Of a stretch of 14,113 nucleotides of DNA, positions 1-7,998 are shown in pieces. A program made the translations under genes and the position numbers. Numbering within the stretch: position 1 is the first letter of the stretch; each line of letters starts with the position of its first letter. The notes beneath the pieces were generated by a model. That model saw nothing but the letters and a program-made list of their open reading frames with translations, was not told the origin of the DNA and did not search any database. The stretch comes from an uncultured Ruminococcus sp. GTDB lineage: Bacteria; Bacillota; Clostridia; Oscillospirales; Ruminococcaceae. Location of the stretch: the NCBI GenBank assembly GCA_945876155.1, contig CAMCMW010000008.1, positions 1-14,113 of the forward strand. Direction: 5' to 3'.

Positions 1-7
1 ATTAATA

Positions 8-14
8 CCTCCCC
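8..14 (-). promoter_or_regulatory. Shine-Dalgarno of the next gene off the left edge
   Basis: The minus strand reads GGGGAGG here, after the stop of the KOW gene. Seven more bases follow before the window ends, so a start codon would lie just outside. In Gram-positive spc clusters the gene after map and the KOW gene is normally infA (translation initiation factor IF-1). That identity is inference from gene order; no coding sequence is visible. Confidence 0.6.
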
Positions 15-21
15 ATATCGG

Positions 22-264
22 TTACGGTGTGCTGTTTAATTCCGACAGCACATTTTTAAGCTTTTTATTGGTTATATCGTTAAGCCCGATTATTTTACCG
101 GTGAACTTCAGATGTCTGATATTCTTCAGTTTTGGTTTCTGAAGTTTACGGGTCTTTCCGTCTGCTATAAGGAGTTTCCCGTTCTCCTCGCCCACAACTG
201 CGAAATATCTTCCCTTATCCCTTCCGGCGGACGCCATTACAATCATTCCCTTTTGTATATCCAA
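22..264 (-). CDS. KOW-domain RNA-binding protein, eL14-like (COG2163 type)
   Basis: This 80-residue basic protein is almost entirely one KOW fold. It begins with a turn containing GRDKGR (residues 14-19), continues with a strand like FAVVGEE, then the ADGKTRKLQKPK segment and a NIRHL strand. Small KOW proteins related to archaeal/eukaryotic L14e/L6e/L27e sit between map and infA in many Firmicutes; B. subtilis has one there, remembered as ybzG. RNA or ribosome binding is expected, but the exact role is unknown. The start is TTG at 264, chosen because GGAGG ends 5 bases before it; the first in-frame ATG (246) is 23 bases from that site and would remove the first strand. It follows map by 15 bases, so it is co-transcribed. 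Confidence 0.85.
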   Translation of the reverse strand: MDIQKGMIVMASAGRDKGRYFAVVGEENGKLLIADGKTRKLQKPKLKNIRHLKFTGKIIGLNDITNKKLKNVLSELNSTP

Positions 265-279
265 ACTGTCCTCCGTTTT

Positions 280-1029
280 TTACGGCTGAGTCAGGATAAC
301 AGGTCCTGTCGGTGTAATTGCAATTGCGTGTTCAAAGTGAGCCGAAAGAGAACCGTTTGCCGTTACAACGGTCCATCCGTCTCTGAGTACCTTTACTCCG
401 TCGCCCTTCTGATTTATCATAGGCTCGATACAGAATGTCATTCCGGCAACAAGGCGCTGTCCGTGTCCGGGTTTTCCGTAGTTGGGAACCTCCGGTGACT
501 CGTGCAGATCCCTGCCGATTCCGTGTCCGCAGTAATTTCTTACGATGCCATAGCCTCTTGACGAGCAGTATTCTTCAACTGCGTGACCTATATCGCCCAG
601 TCTTGCGCCGACCTGAGCAGCCTTGATACCCTCGTAAAGACTTTCCTCCGTCACCTTCAGAAGTGCCTTTGCCTCGTCGGAAACCTTTCCAACAGCAAAT
701 GTCGCACAGGTGTCTCCGTGAAAACCATTGTACAGCGCTCCCACATCAACACTTACTATGTCACCCTCAGCAATTCTTTTCTTATGACTCGGAATACCGT
801 GAATAACTTCTTCGTTTATTGAAATACAGGCACTTCCCGGAAATCCGCCGTAATTCAAAAATGACGGTTTAGCTCCGCACCCTACTATATAATCGTGGAT
901 TATTTTGTCAAGGGCCTTTGTTGTCATACCTGCTTTTATGGATTCACCCGCAAGCTTCAGCGCTCTGCCGGCTATCTGACCGGCTTCACGCATCTTAGCT
1001 AAATCAGTGCTTGATTTTATGCTTACCAT
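280..1029 (-). CDS. map: Methionine aminopeptidase, type I
   Basis: This cytoplasmic dimetal hydrolase removes the initiator methionine from new proteins when the second residue is small. It is 249 residues, the usual bacterial type I length, with no N-terminal zinc-finger extension. All metal ligands are present: D95 (SVDVGA), D106 (HGDTC), H169 (GHGIG), E202 (FCIEPM) and E233 (FEHAI), plus the substrate-contacting H77 (IHGIP) and H176. The start is ATG 1029, one base after the adk stop (TAGaATG), with GAGG 6 bases upstream. A TTG at 1041 is in frame but lies inside adk and adds four residues the family lacks. The tight spacing suggests translational coupling to adk, as expected for housekeeping genes of this operon. 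Confidence 0.97.
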   Translation of the reverse strand: MVSIKSSTDLAKMREAGQIAGRALKLAGESIKAGMTTKALDKIIHDYIVGCGAKPSFLNYGGFPGSACISINEEVIHGIPSHKKRIAEGDIVSVDVGALYNGFHGDTCATFAVGKVSDEAKALLKVTEESLYEGIKAAQVGARLGDIGHAVEEYCSSRGYGIVRNYCGHGIGRDLHESPEVPNYGKPGHGQRLVAGMTFCIEPMINQKGDGVKVLRDGWTVVTANGSLSAHFEHAIAITPTGPVILTQP

Positions 1030-1030
1030 T

Positions 1031-1663
1031 CTATGCCTCAACAGCTTTCAATGTCAGCTTGGAAGTTTCAGCAACGTCCTCCTGACCAACAACAGTCTCA
1101 AGCTTGCCCTGCTTGGAATAGAAATCCTTTAAAGGCGCTGTCTGCTCATGATATACCTTTAAACGCTCAATAACTGTTTCAGGCTGATCGTCTTTTCTCT
1201 GAACTGTGTTTCCGCCGCACTTGTCACATTTTCCTTCTTCCTTTGAAGGCTTGAAGTCAACGTGGTAAGATGCACCGCAGTCCTCGCAGACTCTTCTTCC
1301 TGAAAGTCTCTTCTGGATTGTTTCATCCGGAACGAATATTTCGATTACCTTATCAATTTTAACACCCATAGTCTCCAGAGCCTCAGCCTGTGGAACTGTT
1401 CTCGGGAAACCGTCAAGGATAAAACCGTTTTTGCAGTCGTCCTCAGCAATTCTGTCCTTTAAGATACCGATAACAACGTCATCGGAAACAAGTGAACCGC
1501 TGTCCATAGCAGCCTTAGCTTTAAGGCCGTATTCTGTACCGTTCTTTACAGCCTCTCTCAGGATATTACCTGTTGAAATCTGCGGAATTTTCTTAGCCTC
1601 AGCAATAACCTCAGCCTGTGTTCCTTTTCCGGCACCCGGAGCACCTAACAAAATTAGATTCAT
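1031..1663 (-). CDS. adk: Adenylate kinase, zinc-binding LID form
   Basis: It catalyses ATP + AMP = 2 ADP and keeps adenine nucleotides in balance in the cytoplasm. The protein is 210 residues, a long-form enzyme. The P-loop [10 protein letters not shown] is at residues 7-16, the AMP-binding region begins with STGNILR near 30-36, and the conserved DGFPRT is at 84-89. The LID domain (about 121-160) carries four cysteines, C126, C129, C146 and C149, in CxxC pairs, the structural zinc site typical of Gram-positive adenylate kinases. The secY stop TAA is the first three bases of its Shine-Dalgarno TAAGGAGG, which lies 7 bases before the ATG, so translation is probably coupled to secY. Confidence 0.98.
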   Translation of the reverse strand: MNLILLGAPGAGKGTQAEVIAEAKKIPQISTGNILREAVKNGTEYGLKAKAAMDSGSLVSDDVVIGILKDRIAEDDCKNGFILDGFPRTVPQAEALETMGVKIDKVIEIFVPDETIQKRLSGRRVCEDCGASYHVDFKPSKEEGKCDKCGGNTVQRKDDQPETVIERLKVYHEQTAPLKDFYSKQGKLETVVGQEDVAETSKLTLKAVEA

Positions 1664-1675
1664 CTTGCGACCTCC

Positions 1676-2995
1676 TTATTCAAGGAATCCCTTGTGATGA
1701 CGCATCATCAGCTGTGATTCCAGTGTACGAACTGTTTCAAGCGCAACGCTTACAACGATAAGCATTGTTGTACCGCCCATTGAAAGACTTCTCAGGTTGT
1801 CGTCCCACATACCCAGGAAAATCGGGAAGATTGCAATGATTCCCAGGAAGATAGCGCCGACTAATGTAATCTTTGACAAAACTCTCTGAATATAATCAGA
1901 TGTCGGTTTACCAGGTCTGATACCAGGGATACCGCCGTTGTTCTGTCTTAACTGGTTTGCAATTTCAATCGGATTATACTGCATTGATACGTAGAAGTAG
2001 TTGAATGCGATAATCAGAATGAAGTAGAGTATTGCGTATGAGAATGACTGTGTGCTGAAGAATTTAAGGAATCCGTTATAGAAGTTCTGCCAGAATCCTT
2101 CCGGACTTGCATACGGAGCCTTGAACATTCCGATTGTGCTTGGGAGTGACATAAATGCCATAGCGAAGATAATTGGCATAACACCGCTCATGCAAACCTT
2201 TACAGGAATGTGTGTGCTCTGTCCGCCGTACTGTCTTCTGCCAACAACTCTCTTTGCATACTGAATCGGAATTCTTCTTTCGGATTCGTTCATAAATACA
2301 ACAAAACCAATCATGAAAACGAATACAATTGCAATACCGATTGATACGAATAAATACTTGGATGGAGTTTCCTTTGTAAGTGAAACGAGTGTTCCGACAT
2401 CAGTCGGGAATCTTGCAACGATACCGGCAAAAAGTATCATTGAAACACCGTTTCCGATACCCTTGTCATTGATTCTGTTGCCCATCCATACTACAAGCAT
2501 TGCTCCTGCAACAAAGCAGGATGAAATTACGATTGCAGTAAACACACCTTCAAAACCTTTTGTGTATTCAACTGCGCCCATGTTTTTAAGTGTGAAATAG
2601 TAAGCGATTGACATGAAGATTGAAAGTCCCAGAGAAACAAATGCTGTTATCTGGTTAAGTTTCTTTCTTCCCTCTTCACCCTCCTGCTGTAATCGTTCAA
2701 GAGGTGGAAGAGCGTACGTCAGCAGCTGTACTATGATTGATGCGTTGATGTAAGGCGTGATTGACAACGAGAATATTGTCGCCTTAGAAAGCGCACCACC
2801 AGTCAGAACGTTCAGATATTCAAGGAAGTTACCGCCTGTAGCGTTCTGATCCATCCATGTCTGAACTGTTGCCAGATTCAGAAACGGAACTGTCAGCGCA
2901 CTTCCGAATCTGAAAACGATAATGATGAATAATGTGAACAAAAGCTTTTTACGAATTTCTGCGACTTTCCACGCATTTCTCAGTGTTTCGAACAC
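1676..2995 (-). CDS. secY: Preprotein translocase subunit SecY
   Basis: This is the channel-forming subunit of SecYEG, which carries unfolded proteins across or into the cytoplasmic membrane. It is 439 residues with ten hydrophobic segments, roughly at 18-38, 72-97, 115-134, 150-170, 182-197, 214-235, 266-289, 316-336, 373-394 and 405-424. Family hallmarks include KGIGNG (178-183), RRIPIQYAKR (240-249), GGQSTHIP (257-264) and NNGGIPGIRPG (352-362), the last two groups lying in the cytoplasmic loops used by SecA and the ribosome. The start is GTG 2995, giving the usual MFETL beginning. It lies one base after the rplO stop, with GAGG 9 bases upstream. An out-of-frame ATG overlaps both the stop and this GTG (see findings). 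Confidence 0.98.
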   Translation of the reverse strand: MFETLRNAWKVAEIRKKLLFTLFIIIVFRFGSALTVPFLNLATVQTWMDQNATGGNFLEYLNVLTGGALSKATIFSLSITPYINASIIVQLLTYALPPLERLQQEGEEGRKKLNQITAFVSLGLSIFMSIAYYFTLKNMGAVEYTKGFEGVFTAIVISSCFVAGAMLVVWMGNRINDKGIGNGVSMILFAGIVARFPTDVGTLVSLTKETPSKYLFVSIGIAIVFVFMIGFVVFMNESERRIPIQYAKRVVGRRQYGGQSTHIPVKVCMSGVMPIIFAMAFMSLPSTIGMFKAPYASPEGFWQNFYNGFLKFFSTQSFSYAILYFILIIAFNYFYVSMQYNPIEIANQLRQNNGGIPGIRPGKPTSDYIQRVLSKITLVGAIFLGIIAIFPIFLGMWDDNLRSLSMGGTTMLIVVSVALETVRTLESQLMMRHHKGFLE

Positions 2996-2996
2996 A

Positions 2997-3437
2997 TTAA
3001 ATCACCTCTGCTTTCCCGCCAGCCTTTTCGATTTTTTCGATTGCGCTCTTTGAGAATTTAGCAGCCTTTACCGTGATTTTTGATGTAAGCTCTCCGTTTC
3101 CGAGAACCTTGATTCCATCATTTTCCTTTTTAACAAGACCTGCAGCAATCAGCATTTCTGTGTCAACAACTGTTCCGTCAACAAACTTGCTGAGATCTGA
3201 AACATTAACGATTGAATATTTCTTGGCAAAAATGTTGTTGAAGCCTCTCTTAGGGATTCTTCTTGCCAATGGCATCTGTCCGCCTTCAAAGCCGATTCTT
3301 ACGCCGCCGCCTGAACGTGCGTTCTGGCCCTTGTGACCCTTACCTGCAGTCTTGCCGTTACCTGAACCGTGACCTCTGCCTACACGCTTGCGCTCTGAAA
3401 CAGAACCCGGTGCCGGTGATAATTCGTGTAACTTCAT
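2997..3437 (-). CDS. rplO: 50S ribosomal protein L15 (uL15)
   Basis: L15 is a late-assembly protein of the large subunit. The 146-residue length is normal. The N-terminal half is the glycine/arginine-rich extension that threads through 23S r[23 protein letters not shown] (14-33) followed by [12 protein letters not shown]. The C-terminal half is the globular domain (about 75-146). It starts at ATG 3437 with AAGGAGGTG upstream and lies 18 bases after rpmD. Its last codons contain the GAGG that serves as ribosome binding site for secY, the conserved rplO-secY arrangement of spc operons. Confidence 0.98.
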   Translation of the reverse strand: MKLHELSPAPGSVSERKRVGRGHGSGNGKTAGKGHKGQNARSGGGVRIGFEGGQMPLARRIPKRGFNNIFAKKYSIVNVSDLSKFVDGTVVDTEMLIAAGLVKKENDGIKVLGNGELTSKITVKAAKFSKSAIEKIEKAGGKAEVI

Positions 3438-3455
3438 CGTGATGCACCTCCTTGC

Positions 3456-3632
3456 TTATGCGTCCTGAACCTCCACGAGGTGAGAAATTTTATTGATTTT
3501 TCCCTTTGTCTGCTCATTGTCCGGCTGTGTTACAACCTGACCTACCTTTTTAAGTCCCAGTGAATGAGCAGTAGCAATCTGGTCATCTTTTCTTCCAATA
3601 AGACTCTTTACGAGCTTGATCTGCTTTGCCAT
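3456..3632 (-). CDS. rpmD: 50S ribosomal protein L30 (uL30)
   Basis: This 58-residue small ribosomal protein was read directly from the minus strand. It begins [18 protein letters not shown] and ends LVEVQDA. The [10 protein letters not shown] strand, the [12 protein letters not shown] helix-turn and the [10 protein letters not shown] strand are the typical single-domain L30 of the bacterial short type. It lies between rpsE and rplO, the invariant position for rpmD. The Shine-Dalgarno AAGGAGA overlaps the rpsE stop (TAAGGAG) about 9 bases before the ATG. Nothing is unusual. Confidence 0.97.
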   Translation of the reverse strand: MAKQIKLVKSLIGRKDDQIATAHSLGLKKVGQVVTQPDNEQTKGKINKISHLVEVQDA

Positions 3633-3645
3633 ATCTGCTCTCTCC

Positions 3646-4146
3646 TTAGCCTAAAATTTCCTTGATGGACTTGCCTCTCTTTTCAGCAACTTCTTTAATA
3701 GTTGCGCATGATGTAAGTCCGTTGATTGTAGCTCTTACTACGTTGCATGGGTTGTTTGAACGCAGGGATTTTGTTCTGATATCCTTGATGCCTGCCATTT
3801 CGATAACGGCACGAACAGGACCGCCTGCGATAACACCGGTACCAGGAGCAGCAGGCTTCATAAGAACTCTGCCAGCGCCGAATTCGCCCACGATTTCGTG
3901 AGGAATTGTTGTACCATACATAGGAACCTTAACAAGGTTCTTCTTAGCGTCTTCGATACCCTTGCGGATTGCGTCAGGAACTTCGCCTGATTTTCCCAGA
4001 CCAAAGCCTACTGTGCCGTTTCCGTCGCCTACTACTACGAGAGCTGCGAACTTGAGAATACGTCCGCCCTTAACAGTCTTTGAAACTCTGTTAATGGAAA
4101 CAACCTTTTCGGAAAGCTCCAATGCTTTTGCATCTATATTAGCCAA
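3646..4146 (-). CDS. rpsE: 30S ribosomal protein S5 (uS5)
   Basis: S5 sits at the back of the small subunit near the mRNA entry side and affects decoding fidelity; spectinomycin-resistance changes map to its N-terminal loop. It is 166 residues, normal length. The double-stranded-RNA-binding-like N domain shows [20 protein letters not shown] (14-33) and [11 protein letters not shown]; the C domain contains [21 protein letters not shown] and ends in KEILG. The start is TTG 4146, because no in-frame ATG lies nearby and AGGAGG stands 8 bases before it. The resulting [10 protein letters not shown] start fits the family. It is 16 bases after rplR. Confidence 0.97.
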   Translation of the reverse strand: MANIDAKALELSEKVVSINRVSKTVKGGRILKFAALVVVGDGNGTVGFGLGKSGEVPDAIRKGIEDAKKNLVKVPMYGTTIPHEIVGEFGAGRVLMKPAAPGTGVIAGGPVRAVIEMAGIKDIRTKSLRSNNPCNVVRATINGLTSCATIKEVAEKRGKSIKEILG

Positions 4147-4162
4147 AAGTATTACCTCCTTC

Positions 4163-4522
4163 TTAGAACTTCAGTCCGTTTTCACGAGCTCCTTCAGCAA
4201 GCTCTTTTACTCTTCCGTGATAGAGGAAGCCGCCTCTGTCAAATACAACTTCAGCAATTCCCTTATCAGCAGCACGCTTTGCAACCATTGCTCCGACCTT
4301 GCGTGCGCCCTCGGCATTTCCGCCGTTTCCTTCAAATTCCTTATCCATACTTGAAGCGGATGCAAGTGTAACTCCGTTTACATCGTCAATAATCTGAGCA
4401 TAAATGTGCTTTGCAGAACGGAATACATTCAGACGAGGACGTTCAGGAGTACCGGAAATCTTGCCACGAACTCTGGTATGTCTTTTTGCTCTGGCTTTTT
4501 TTGTATCAGCCTTTTTAATCAT
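4163..4522 (-). CDS. rplR: 50S ribosomal protein L18 (uL18)
   Basis: L18 binds 5S rRNA and, with L5, docks it on the large subunit. The 119-residue protein starts with the basic tail [20 protein letters not shown], followed by [20 protein letters not shown] (24-43). The C-terminal half includes [15 protein letters not shown] and [20 protein letters not shown] (92-111), both family signatures. The start ATG 4522 has AAAGGAG about 10 bases upstream, next to the rplF stop. It lies between rplF and rpsE as in nearly all bacteria. Confidence 0.98.
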   Translation of the reverse strand: MIKKADTKKARAKRHTRVRGKISGTPERPRLNVFRSAKHIYAQIIDDVNGVTLASASSMDKEFEGNGGNAEGARKVGAMVAKRAADKGIAEVVFDRGGFLYHGRVKELAEGARENGLKF

Positions 4523-4540
4523 TGCAAATTCACTCCTTTA

Positions 4541-5086
4541 TTACTTCTTGCCCTTGCCGGCCTTACCTTCCTTGCGGATGATGCGCTCTCCGGCATATCT
4601 GATTCCCTTGCCCTTATACGGCTCAGGCGGACGCTTTTCACGGACTTCAGCAGCAAACTGTCCGACAGCCTGCTTGTCGATTCCGTTGATTACGATCTTG
4701 TTCGGCTGCGGAACGTCGATTGTGATTCCGTCGATCTCAGAAACAGTTACCTGATGTGAGAAACCGAGGTTCATTACGAGGTTCTTGCCCTGCTTTGCAG
4801 CACGGTAGCCGACACCTTCGATTTCAAGAGTCTTTGAATAGCCGTTTGTAACACCCTCAACCATGTTGGCGATAAGTGTTCTTGTAAGACCGTGAAGGCT
4901 CTTGTTTATTTTTAATTCGTTAGGACGATTAACTGTAATAACGCCGTCCTTGAATTCAATGATCATTGAATCTGAAAATTCCTTAGTGAGTGTACCCTTA
5001 GGACCCTTGACTGTAACAACGTTGCTGTCGATTTTAACATCAACACCGGCAGGGACACTAATCGGCATTTTTCCTATACGTGACAT
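4541..5086 (-). CDS. rplF: 50S ribosomal protein L6 (uL6)
   Basis: L6 lies near the factor-binding site of the large subunit, close to the sarcin-ricin loop. The 181-residue protein shows both repeats of the fold: the first starts [14 protein letters not shown] (2-15), the second includes the [11 protein letters not shown] strand and the signature region [16 protein letters not shown] near the C terminus, which contacts rRNA. It ends in a lysine-rich tail. ATG 5086 is preceded by AGGAGG 8 bases away, and that site overlaps the rpsH stop (TAAGGAGG), suggesting coupling. Confidence 0.98.
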   Translation of the reverse strand: MSRIGKMPISVPAGVDVKIDSNVVTVKGPKGTLTKEFSDSMIIEFKDGVITVNRPNELKINKSLHGLTRTLIANMVEGVTNGYSKTLEIEGVGYRAAKQGKNLVMNLGFSHQVTVSEIDGITIDVPQPNKIVINGIDKQAVGQFAAEVREKRPPEPYKGKGIRYAGERIIRKEGKAGKGKK

Positions 5087-5099
5087 TTCCCTGTCCTCC

Positions 5100-5498
5100 T
5101 TACCAAACGAATGCTAACAGCTCGCCGCCGACATTAAGCTCACGAGCCTTCTTGTCTGTCATGATTCCCTTAGATGTAGAAACGATTGCGATACCAAGTC
5201 CCTTTCTAACCTTAGGCATATCCTCACAACTTGAATAAATACGTAAACCCGGTTTTGAAACCCTGCGAAGACCGGTGATAACAGGTGACTTGCTGTCTGT
5301 ATATTTAAGAGTGATTCTTATAATACCCTGCTTGCCGTCTTCAATGAGCTGAAAGCTCTTTACATAACCCTCGTCAACGAGAATCTCAGTAATAGCCTTC
5401 TTGACATTTGAAGCAGGAACGTCAACCGTGGCGTGCTTTGCAGAACTCGCATTACGAATTCTTGTCAGTAAATCTGCTATTGTATCAGTAATCTGCAT
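5100..5498 (-). CDS. rpsH: 30S ribosomal protein S8 (uS8)
   Basis: S8 is a primary 16S rRNA binder in the platform and, in E. coli, the translational repressor of the spc operon. The 132-residue protein begins [18 protein letters not shown] and has the C-terminal rRNA-binding segment [13 protein letters not shown] followed by [19 protein letters not shown]. These match the family end to end. It starts at ATG 5498 with AGGAGGT 7-8 bases upstream. No S8-type target hairpin was recognised at the rplX-rplE junction, where E. coli has one, so that control cannot be assumed here. Confidence 0.98.
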   Translation of the reverse strand: MQITDTIADLLTRIRNASSAKHATVDVPASNVKKAITEILVDEGYVKSFQLIEDGKQGIIRITLKYTDSKSPVITGLRRVSKPGLRIYSSCEDMPKVRKGLGIAIVSTSKGIMTDKKARELNVGGELLAFVW

Positions 5499-5520
5499 GC
5501 CAATGACCTCCTTTGTATTT

Positions 5521-5706
5521 TTACCAGCTTGACTTTCTTACACCAGGGATCTGTCCCTTGTGAGCCAACTCTCTGAAGCAGATACGGCATATACCGAATT
5601 TTCTCAGATATGCGTGAGGTCTGCCGCAGATTTTGCATCTGTTGTAAGCTCTGGTGGAATACTTGGGAGTTCTCTGCTGCTTATTAATCATCGCTTTTTT
5701 TGCCAT
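5521..5706 (-). CDS. rpsN: 30S ribosomal protein S14, zinc-ribbon type Z (uS14)
   Basis: This 61-residue S14 of the head of the small subunit keeps the zinc ribbon: C24 and C27 (CKIC) with C40 and C43 (CRIC). This makes it the zinc-requiring short form, not the roughly 89-residue cysteine-free form. The [11 protein letters not shown] terminus is the standard ending. Its position between rplE and rpsH is canonical. Some Firmicutes keep a second, zinc-independent copy elsewhere for zinc starvation; none is in this window. GGGAGG lies about 10 bases before the ATG. Confidence 0.98.
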   Translation of the reverse strand: MAKKAMINKQQRTPKYSTRAYNRCKICGRPHAYLRKFGICRICFRELAHKGQIPGVRKSSW

Positions 5707-5725
5707 TTTGAATAATCCTCCCTAA

Positions 5726-6265
5726 TTACTTAGCAAATGGTGCGCCCAGCATTTCGAGCAGCTCTTTTGCTTCTTCATCAGTCTTAGCTGTTGTGATGAA
5801 ATTTATATCCATTCCTCTTACCTTGTCGATCTTATCATACTCGATTTCAGGGAATATAAGCTGTTCCTTGATACCGGTTGAATAGTTGCCCTTGCCGTCA
5901 AAAGAGTTTGGATTAATACCTCTGAAATCTCTTACTCGAGGGAATGCAACGTTGAAAAGCTTGTCAACGAATTCGTACATATTCTCTCTTCTCAGTGTAA
6001 CCTTAACGCCGATTGGCATACCCTCACGGAGCTTAAAGTTAGCAACGGATTTCTTGGCTCTGCAGACAACCGGTCTCTGACCTGTGATCTGCATAAGGTC
6101 GTTCATGATAGCGTCGATAACCTTTGAATTTGAAATTGCTTCGCCGGCGCCGACATTGATTACAACCTTATCAAGCTTCGGAATTTCCATAACACTCTTG
6201 TAGTTGAATTTCTTCATCAAAGCAGGAGCTACGGTATCAACATAATAATCTTTTAATCTTGCCAT
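5726..6265 (-). CDS. rplE: 50S ribosomal protein L5 (uL5)
   Basis: L5 binds 5S rRNA, forms part of the central protuberance and contacts the P-site tRNA and the small subunit head. The 179-residue length is normal. Visible signatures are [18 protein letters not shown] (26-43), [37 protein letters not shown], and the [16 protein letters not shown] loop, with [19 protein letters not shown] near the end. The start is ATG 6265; GAAGGAGAA stands about 8 bases before it, just after the rplX stop. Confidence 0.98.
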   Translation of the reverse strand: MARLKDYYVDTVAPALMKKFNYKSVMEIPKLDKVVINVGAGEAISNSKVIDAIMNDLMQITGQRPVVCRAKKSVANFKLREGMPIGVKVTLRRENMYEFVDKLFNVAFPRVRDFRGINPNSFDGKGNYSTGIKEQLIFPEIEYDKIDKVRGMDINFITTAKTDEEAKELLEMLGAPFAK

Positions 6266-6281
6266 GTCGTTTCTCCTTCTA

Positions 6282-6647
6282 TTAGAAATTGTGTCCGCAC
6301 TTCTTGCAGATTCTTACCGGAGTCTTCTTTGTAACGCCGGCAGCATTTGTCTTTTCCTCAAAGCCGTGACCAACTCTTGTAGGCTTGCCGCACTTAGGGC
6401 AAACGAGCTGAACCTTTGAAGCATAAATCGGAGACTCTGCCTTGATAAGGCTGCCTGACTGACCCATTCTTGTAGGCTTCATGTGCTTTGTTATCATGTT
6501 GATTCCCTCAACGATAACCTTGCCTTCCTTAGGGCTTACTTCCAGAACCTTACCTGTCTTTCTCTTGCCCTTGTCCTCAAACTTGTCCTTGTAGTCACCT
6601 GTCAGCAGAACGACTGTGTCACCTGTTTTAACGTGTAATTTGCTCAT
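6282..6647 (-). CDS. rplX: 50S ribosomal protein L24 with a zinc ribbon and a KOW-loop insert (uL24)
   Basis: L24 starts assembly of the large subunit and lies beside the exit of the peptide tunnel. The start taken is the second of two adjacent ATGs (6647), 7 bases after GGAGG, giving [15 protein letters not shown] and 121 residues; the first ATG (6650) is only 4 bases from that site. Compared with the usual 103 or so residues there are two differences. The KOW turn, commonly GKDKGKxGxVL, is stretched to include [16 protein letters not shown] (residues 18-33). The C-terminal half carries CPKC (C83, C86) and CKKC (C114, C117), an intact zinc ribbon that other bacteria have lost. It follows rplN by 13 bases. 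Confidence 0.96.
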   Translation of the reverse strand: MSKLHVKTGDTVVLLTGDYKDKFEDKGKRKTGKVLEVSPKEGKVIVEGINMITKHMKPTRMGQSGSLIKAESPIYASKVQLVCPKCGKPTRVGHGFEEKTNAAGVTKKTPVRICKKCGHNF

Positions 6648-6660
6648 CATGACACCTCCA

Positions 6661-7029
6661 TTATAATACTTCCGGTGCAAGGCTCAATATCTTCATATAG
6701 TCCTTGTCACGAAGCTCTCTTGCTACAGGTCCGAATATACGTGTACCTCTTGGGTTTTTATCTTCCTTAATGATAACAGCTGCATTTTCGTCGAAACGAA
6801 TGTATGTGCCGTCTTCTCTTCTCAGGCCCTTTGCTGAACGAACGATAACTGCCTTTACAACGTCGCCCTTCTTAACAACGCCGCCGGGTGTTGCCTTCTT
6901 AACGGAAGCTACAACCACGTCACCGATATTTGCATATCTTCTGCGTGTACCGCCCAGAACTCTGATACACATAAGCTCTTTAGCTCCGGTGTTATCAGCA
7001 ACCTTCATATAAGACTGCATTTGTATCAC
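6661..7029 (-). CDS. rplN: 50S ribosomal protein L14 (uL14)
   Basis: L14 sits at the subunit interface, where it takes part in bridge B8 and is the target of the silencing factor RsfS. The 122-residue protein is nearly a consensus L14: [18 protein letters not shown] (10-27), [40 protein letters not shown] and the ending [11 protein letters not shown]...LAPEVL. The start is GTG 7029, which gives the family's MIQ beginning and has AAGGAGG 8 bases upstream; ATG 7020 would be 17 bases away. It is the first gene of the spc half and comes after a strong hairpin. Confidence 0.98.
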   Translation of the reverse strand: MIQMQSYMKVADNTGAKELMCIRVLGGTRRRYANIGDVVVASVKKATPGGVVKKGDVVKAVIVRSAKGLRREDGTYIRFDENAAVIIKEDKNPRGTRIFGPVARELRDKDYMKILSLAPEVL

Positions 7030-7047
7030 AGCGAGTTCCTCCTTTCA

Positions 7048-7072
7048 GAAGCGTTTACTCATAAACCGCTTC
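7048..7072 (-). promoter_or_regulatory. Strong hairpin between rpsQ and rplN, at the S10/spc junction
   Basis: In the RNA sense the arms are GAAGCgGTTTA and TAAACGCTTC around a TGAG loop: ten base pairs with one bulged G. It fills much of the 61-base gap, the largest inside the spc part. No run of T follows; the next bases are TGAAAGGAGG, the rplN ribosome binding site, so it is not an intrinsic terminator. It could protect or mark an mRNA end, be cut by an RNase, or bind a regulatory protein. I see no convincing promoter in the gap. Confidence 0.7.
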
Positions 7073-7090
7073 CATCGTCTGTATTAAAAA

Positions 7091-7348
7091 TTACTTAGCT
7101 TTTTCGATAATGTTTACAACGCGCCATCTCTTATCCTTTGAAAGCGGACGTGTTTCCATAACTTCAACACGGTCGCCGATACGGCATTCGTTGTTTTCAT
7201 CGTGCGCCTTGAGCTTAACTGTACGCTTGATGATCTTCTTGTAAAGCGGGTGTTTAACATTGTCAGCGATAGCAACAACGATAGTTTTGTCCATCTTGTC
7301 GCTTACAACTTTACCAACCCTTGTCTTTCTAAGGTTTCTCTCAGACAT
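7091..7348 (-). CDS. rpsQ: 30S ribosomal protein S17 (uS17)
   Basis: S17 is an OB-fold protein that binds 16S rRNA early in assembly. At 85 residues it is normal. It begins [20 protein letters not shown] and contains KTIVVAI, the [11 protein letters not shown] loop and the signature [21 protein letters not shown]. The start is ATG 7348. It follows rpmC by 18 bases and is the last gene of the S10 part. Confidence 0.98.
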   Translation of the reverse strand: MSERNLRKTRVGKVVSDKMDKTIVVAIADNVKHPLYKKIIKRTVKLKAHDENNECRIGDRVEVMETRPLSKDKRWRVVNIIEKAK

Positions 7349-7366
7349 AGCTAAATCCTCCCTTTC

Positions 7367-7573
7367 TTACTGCTTAACGCCTGACTGGATTTCAGTCTCA
7401 CGCATAACTGTCTTGATTCTTGCGATATCCTTCTTGACAGCCTTTAAGCGTGCTGTATTGTCAAGCTGGTTTACAGCAAGCTGAAAGCGGAGCGCAAAAA
7501 GCTCTTCCTTTAAGCCGGTCAGCTTTTCATTCATTTCTTCAACTGACATACCCTTGATTTCAGATGCCTTCAT
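7367..7573 (-). CDS. rpmC: 50S ribosomal protein L29 (uL29)
   Basis: L29 is a small two-helix protein at the tunnel exit next to L23, a docking place for trigger factor and SRP. It has 68 residues, beginning [18 protein letters not shown], with [18 protein letters not shown] (23-40) as the loop between helices and [16 protein letters not shown] as the second helix. Its ATG shares one base with the rplP stop (TAATG), so translation is probably coupled by re-initiation. Confidence 0.98.
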   Translation of the reverse strand: MKASEIKGMSVEEMNEKLTGLKEELFALRFQLAVNQLDNTARLKAVKKDIARIKTVMRETEIQSGVKQ

Positions 7574-7998
7574 TACTGCTCCCCTCCTTGCTCTGCTTTT
7601 GAAACAAATTTACACTTGATAGGGAGCTTGTGCATAGCAAGACGCATAGCTTCTCTTGCAGTTTCCTCTGGAACGCCTGCAATCTCAAACATGATTCTGC
7701 CTGGCTTTACTACAGCTACCCAATATTCCGGTGAACCTTTACCTGAACCCATTCGTGTTTCAGCCGGCTTTTCTGTGATCGGCTTATCAGGGAAAATCTT
7801 GATCCATACCTGACCGCCACGCTTGATGTAACGTGTCATAGCGATACGGGCTGATTCGATTTGGTTTGATGTGATCCATGCAGGCTCAAGTGCCTGAAGA
7901 CCGAAATCACCGTAATTTACCTTATTGCCTCTCATTGCCTTACCCTTAAGGCGGCCTCTGTGTACTCTGCGGTACTTAACTCTCTTTGGAAGTAGCAT
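7573..7998 (-). CDS. rplP: 50S ribosomal protein L16 (uL16)
   Basis: L16 helps shape the A-site tRNA binding region and is added late in assembly. The 141-residue protein begins [19 protein letters not shown], has [20 protein letters not shown], the conserved loop region [20 protein letters not shown] (79-98) that reaches toward the peptidyl transferase centre, and the KLPIKCKFV ending. It overlaps both neighbours by one base (TAATG with rpsC upstream and rpmC downstream), making rpsC-rplP-rpmC a tightly coupled trio. Confidence 0.98.
   Translation of the reverse strand: MLLPKRVKYRRVHRGRLKGKAMRGNKVNYGDFGLQALEPAWITSNQIESARIAMTRYIKRGGQVWIKIFPDKPITEKPAETRMGSGKGSPEYWVAVVKPGRIMFEIAGVPEETAREAMRLAMHKLPIKCKFVSKAEQGGEQ

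Noticed and set aside
112..498. Plus-strand open frames across the window, e.g. 112-498, 3962-4354, 4406-4759, 13653-13985
   Set aside because: All lie antisense to confidently identified conserved genes, lack ribosome binding sites and resemble no known protein. They are frame shadows.
6266..6281. S8 repressor target between rplX and rplE, as in E. coli
   Set aside because: The gap is only 16 bases and shows no hairpin. Nothing supports S8 control at this point.
7031..7150. Internal promoter for the spc half before rplN
   Set aside because: TTGTAA in the end of rpsQ has no -10 box at 16-18 bases; TAATTT lies about 20 bases away. Not convincing.
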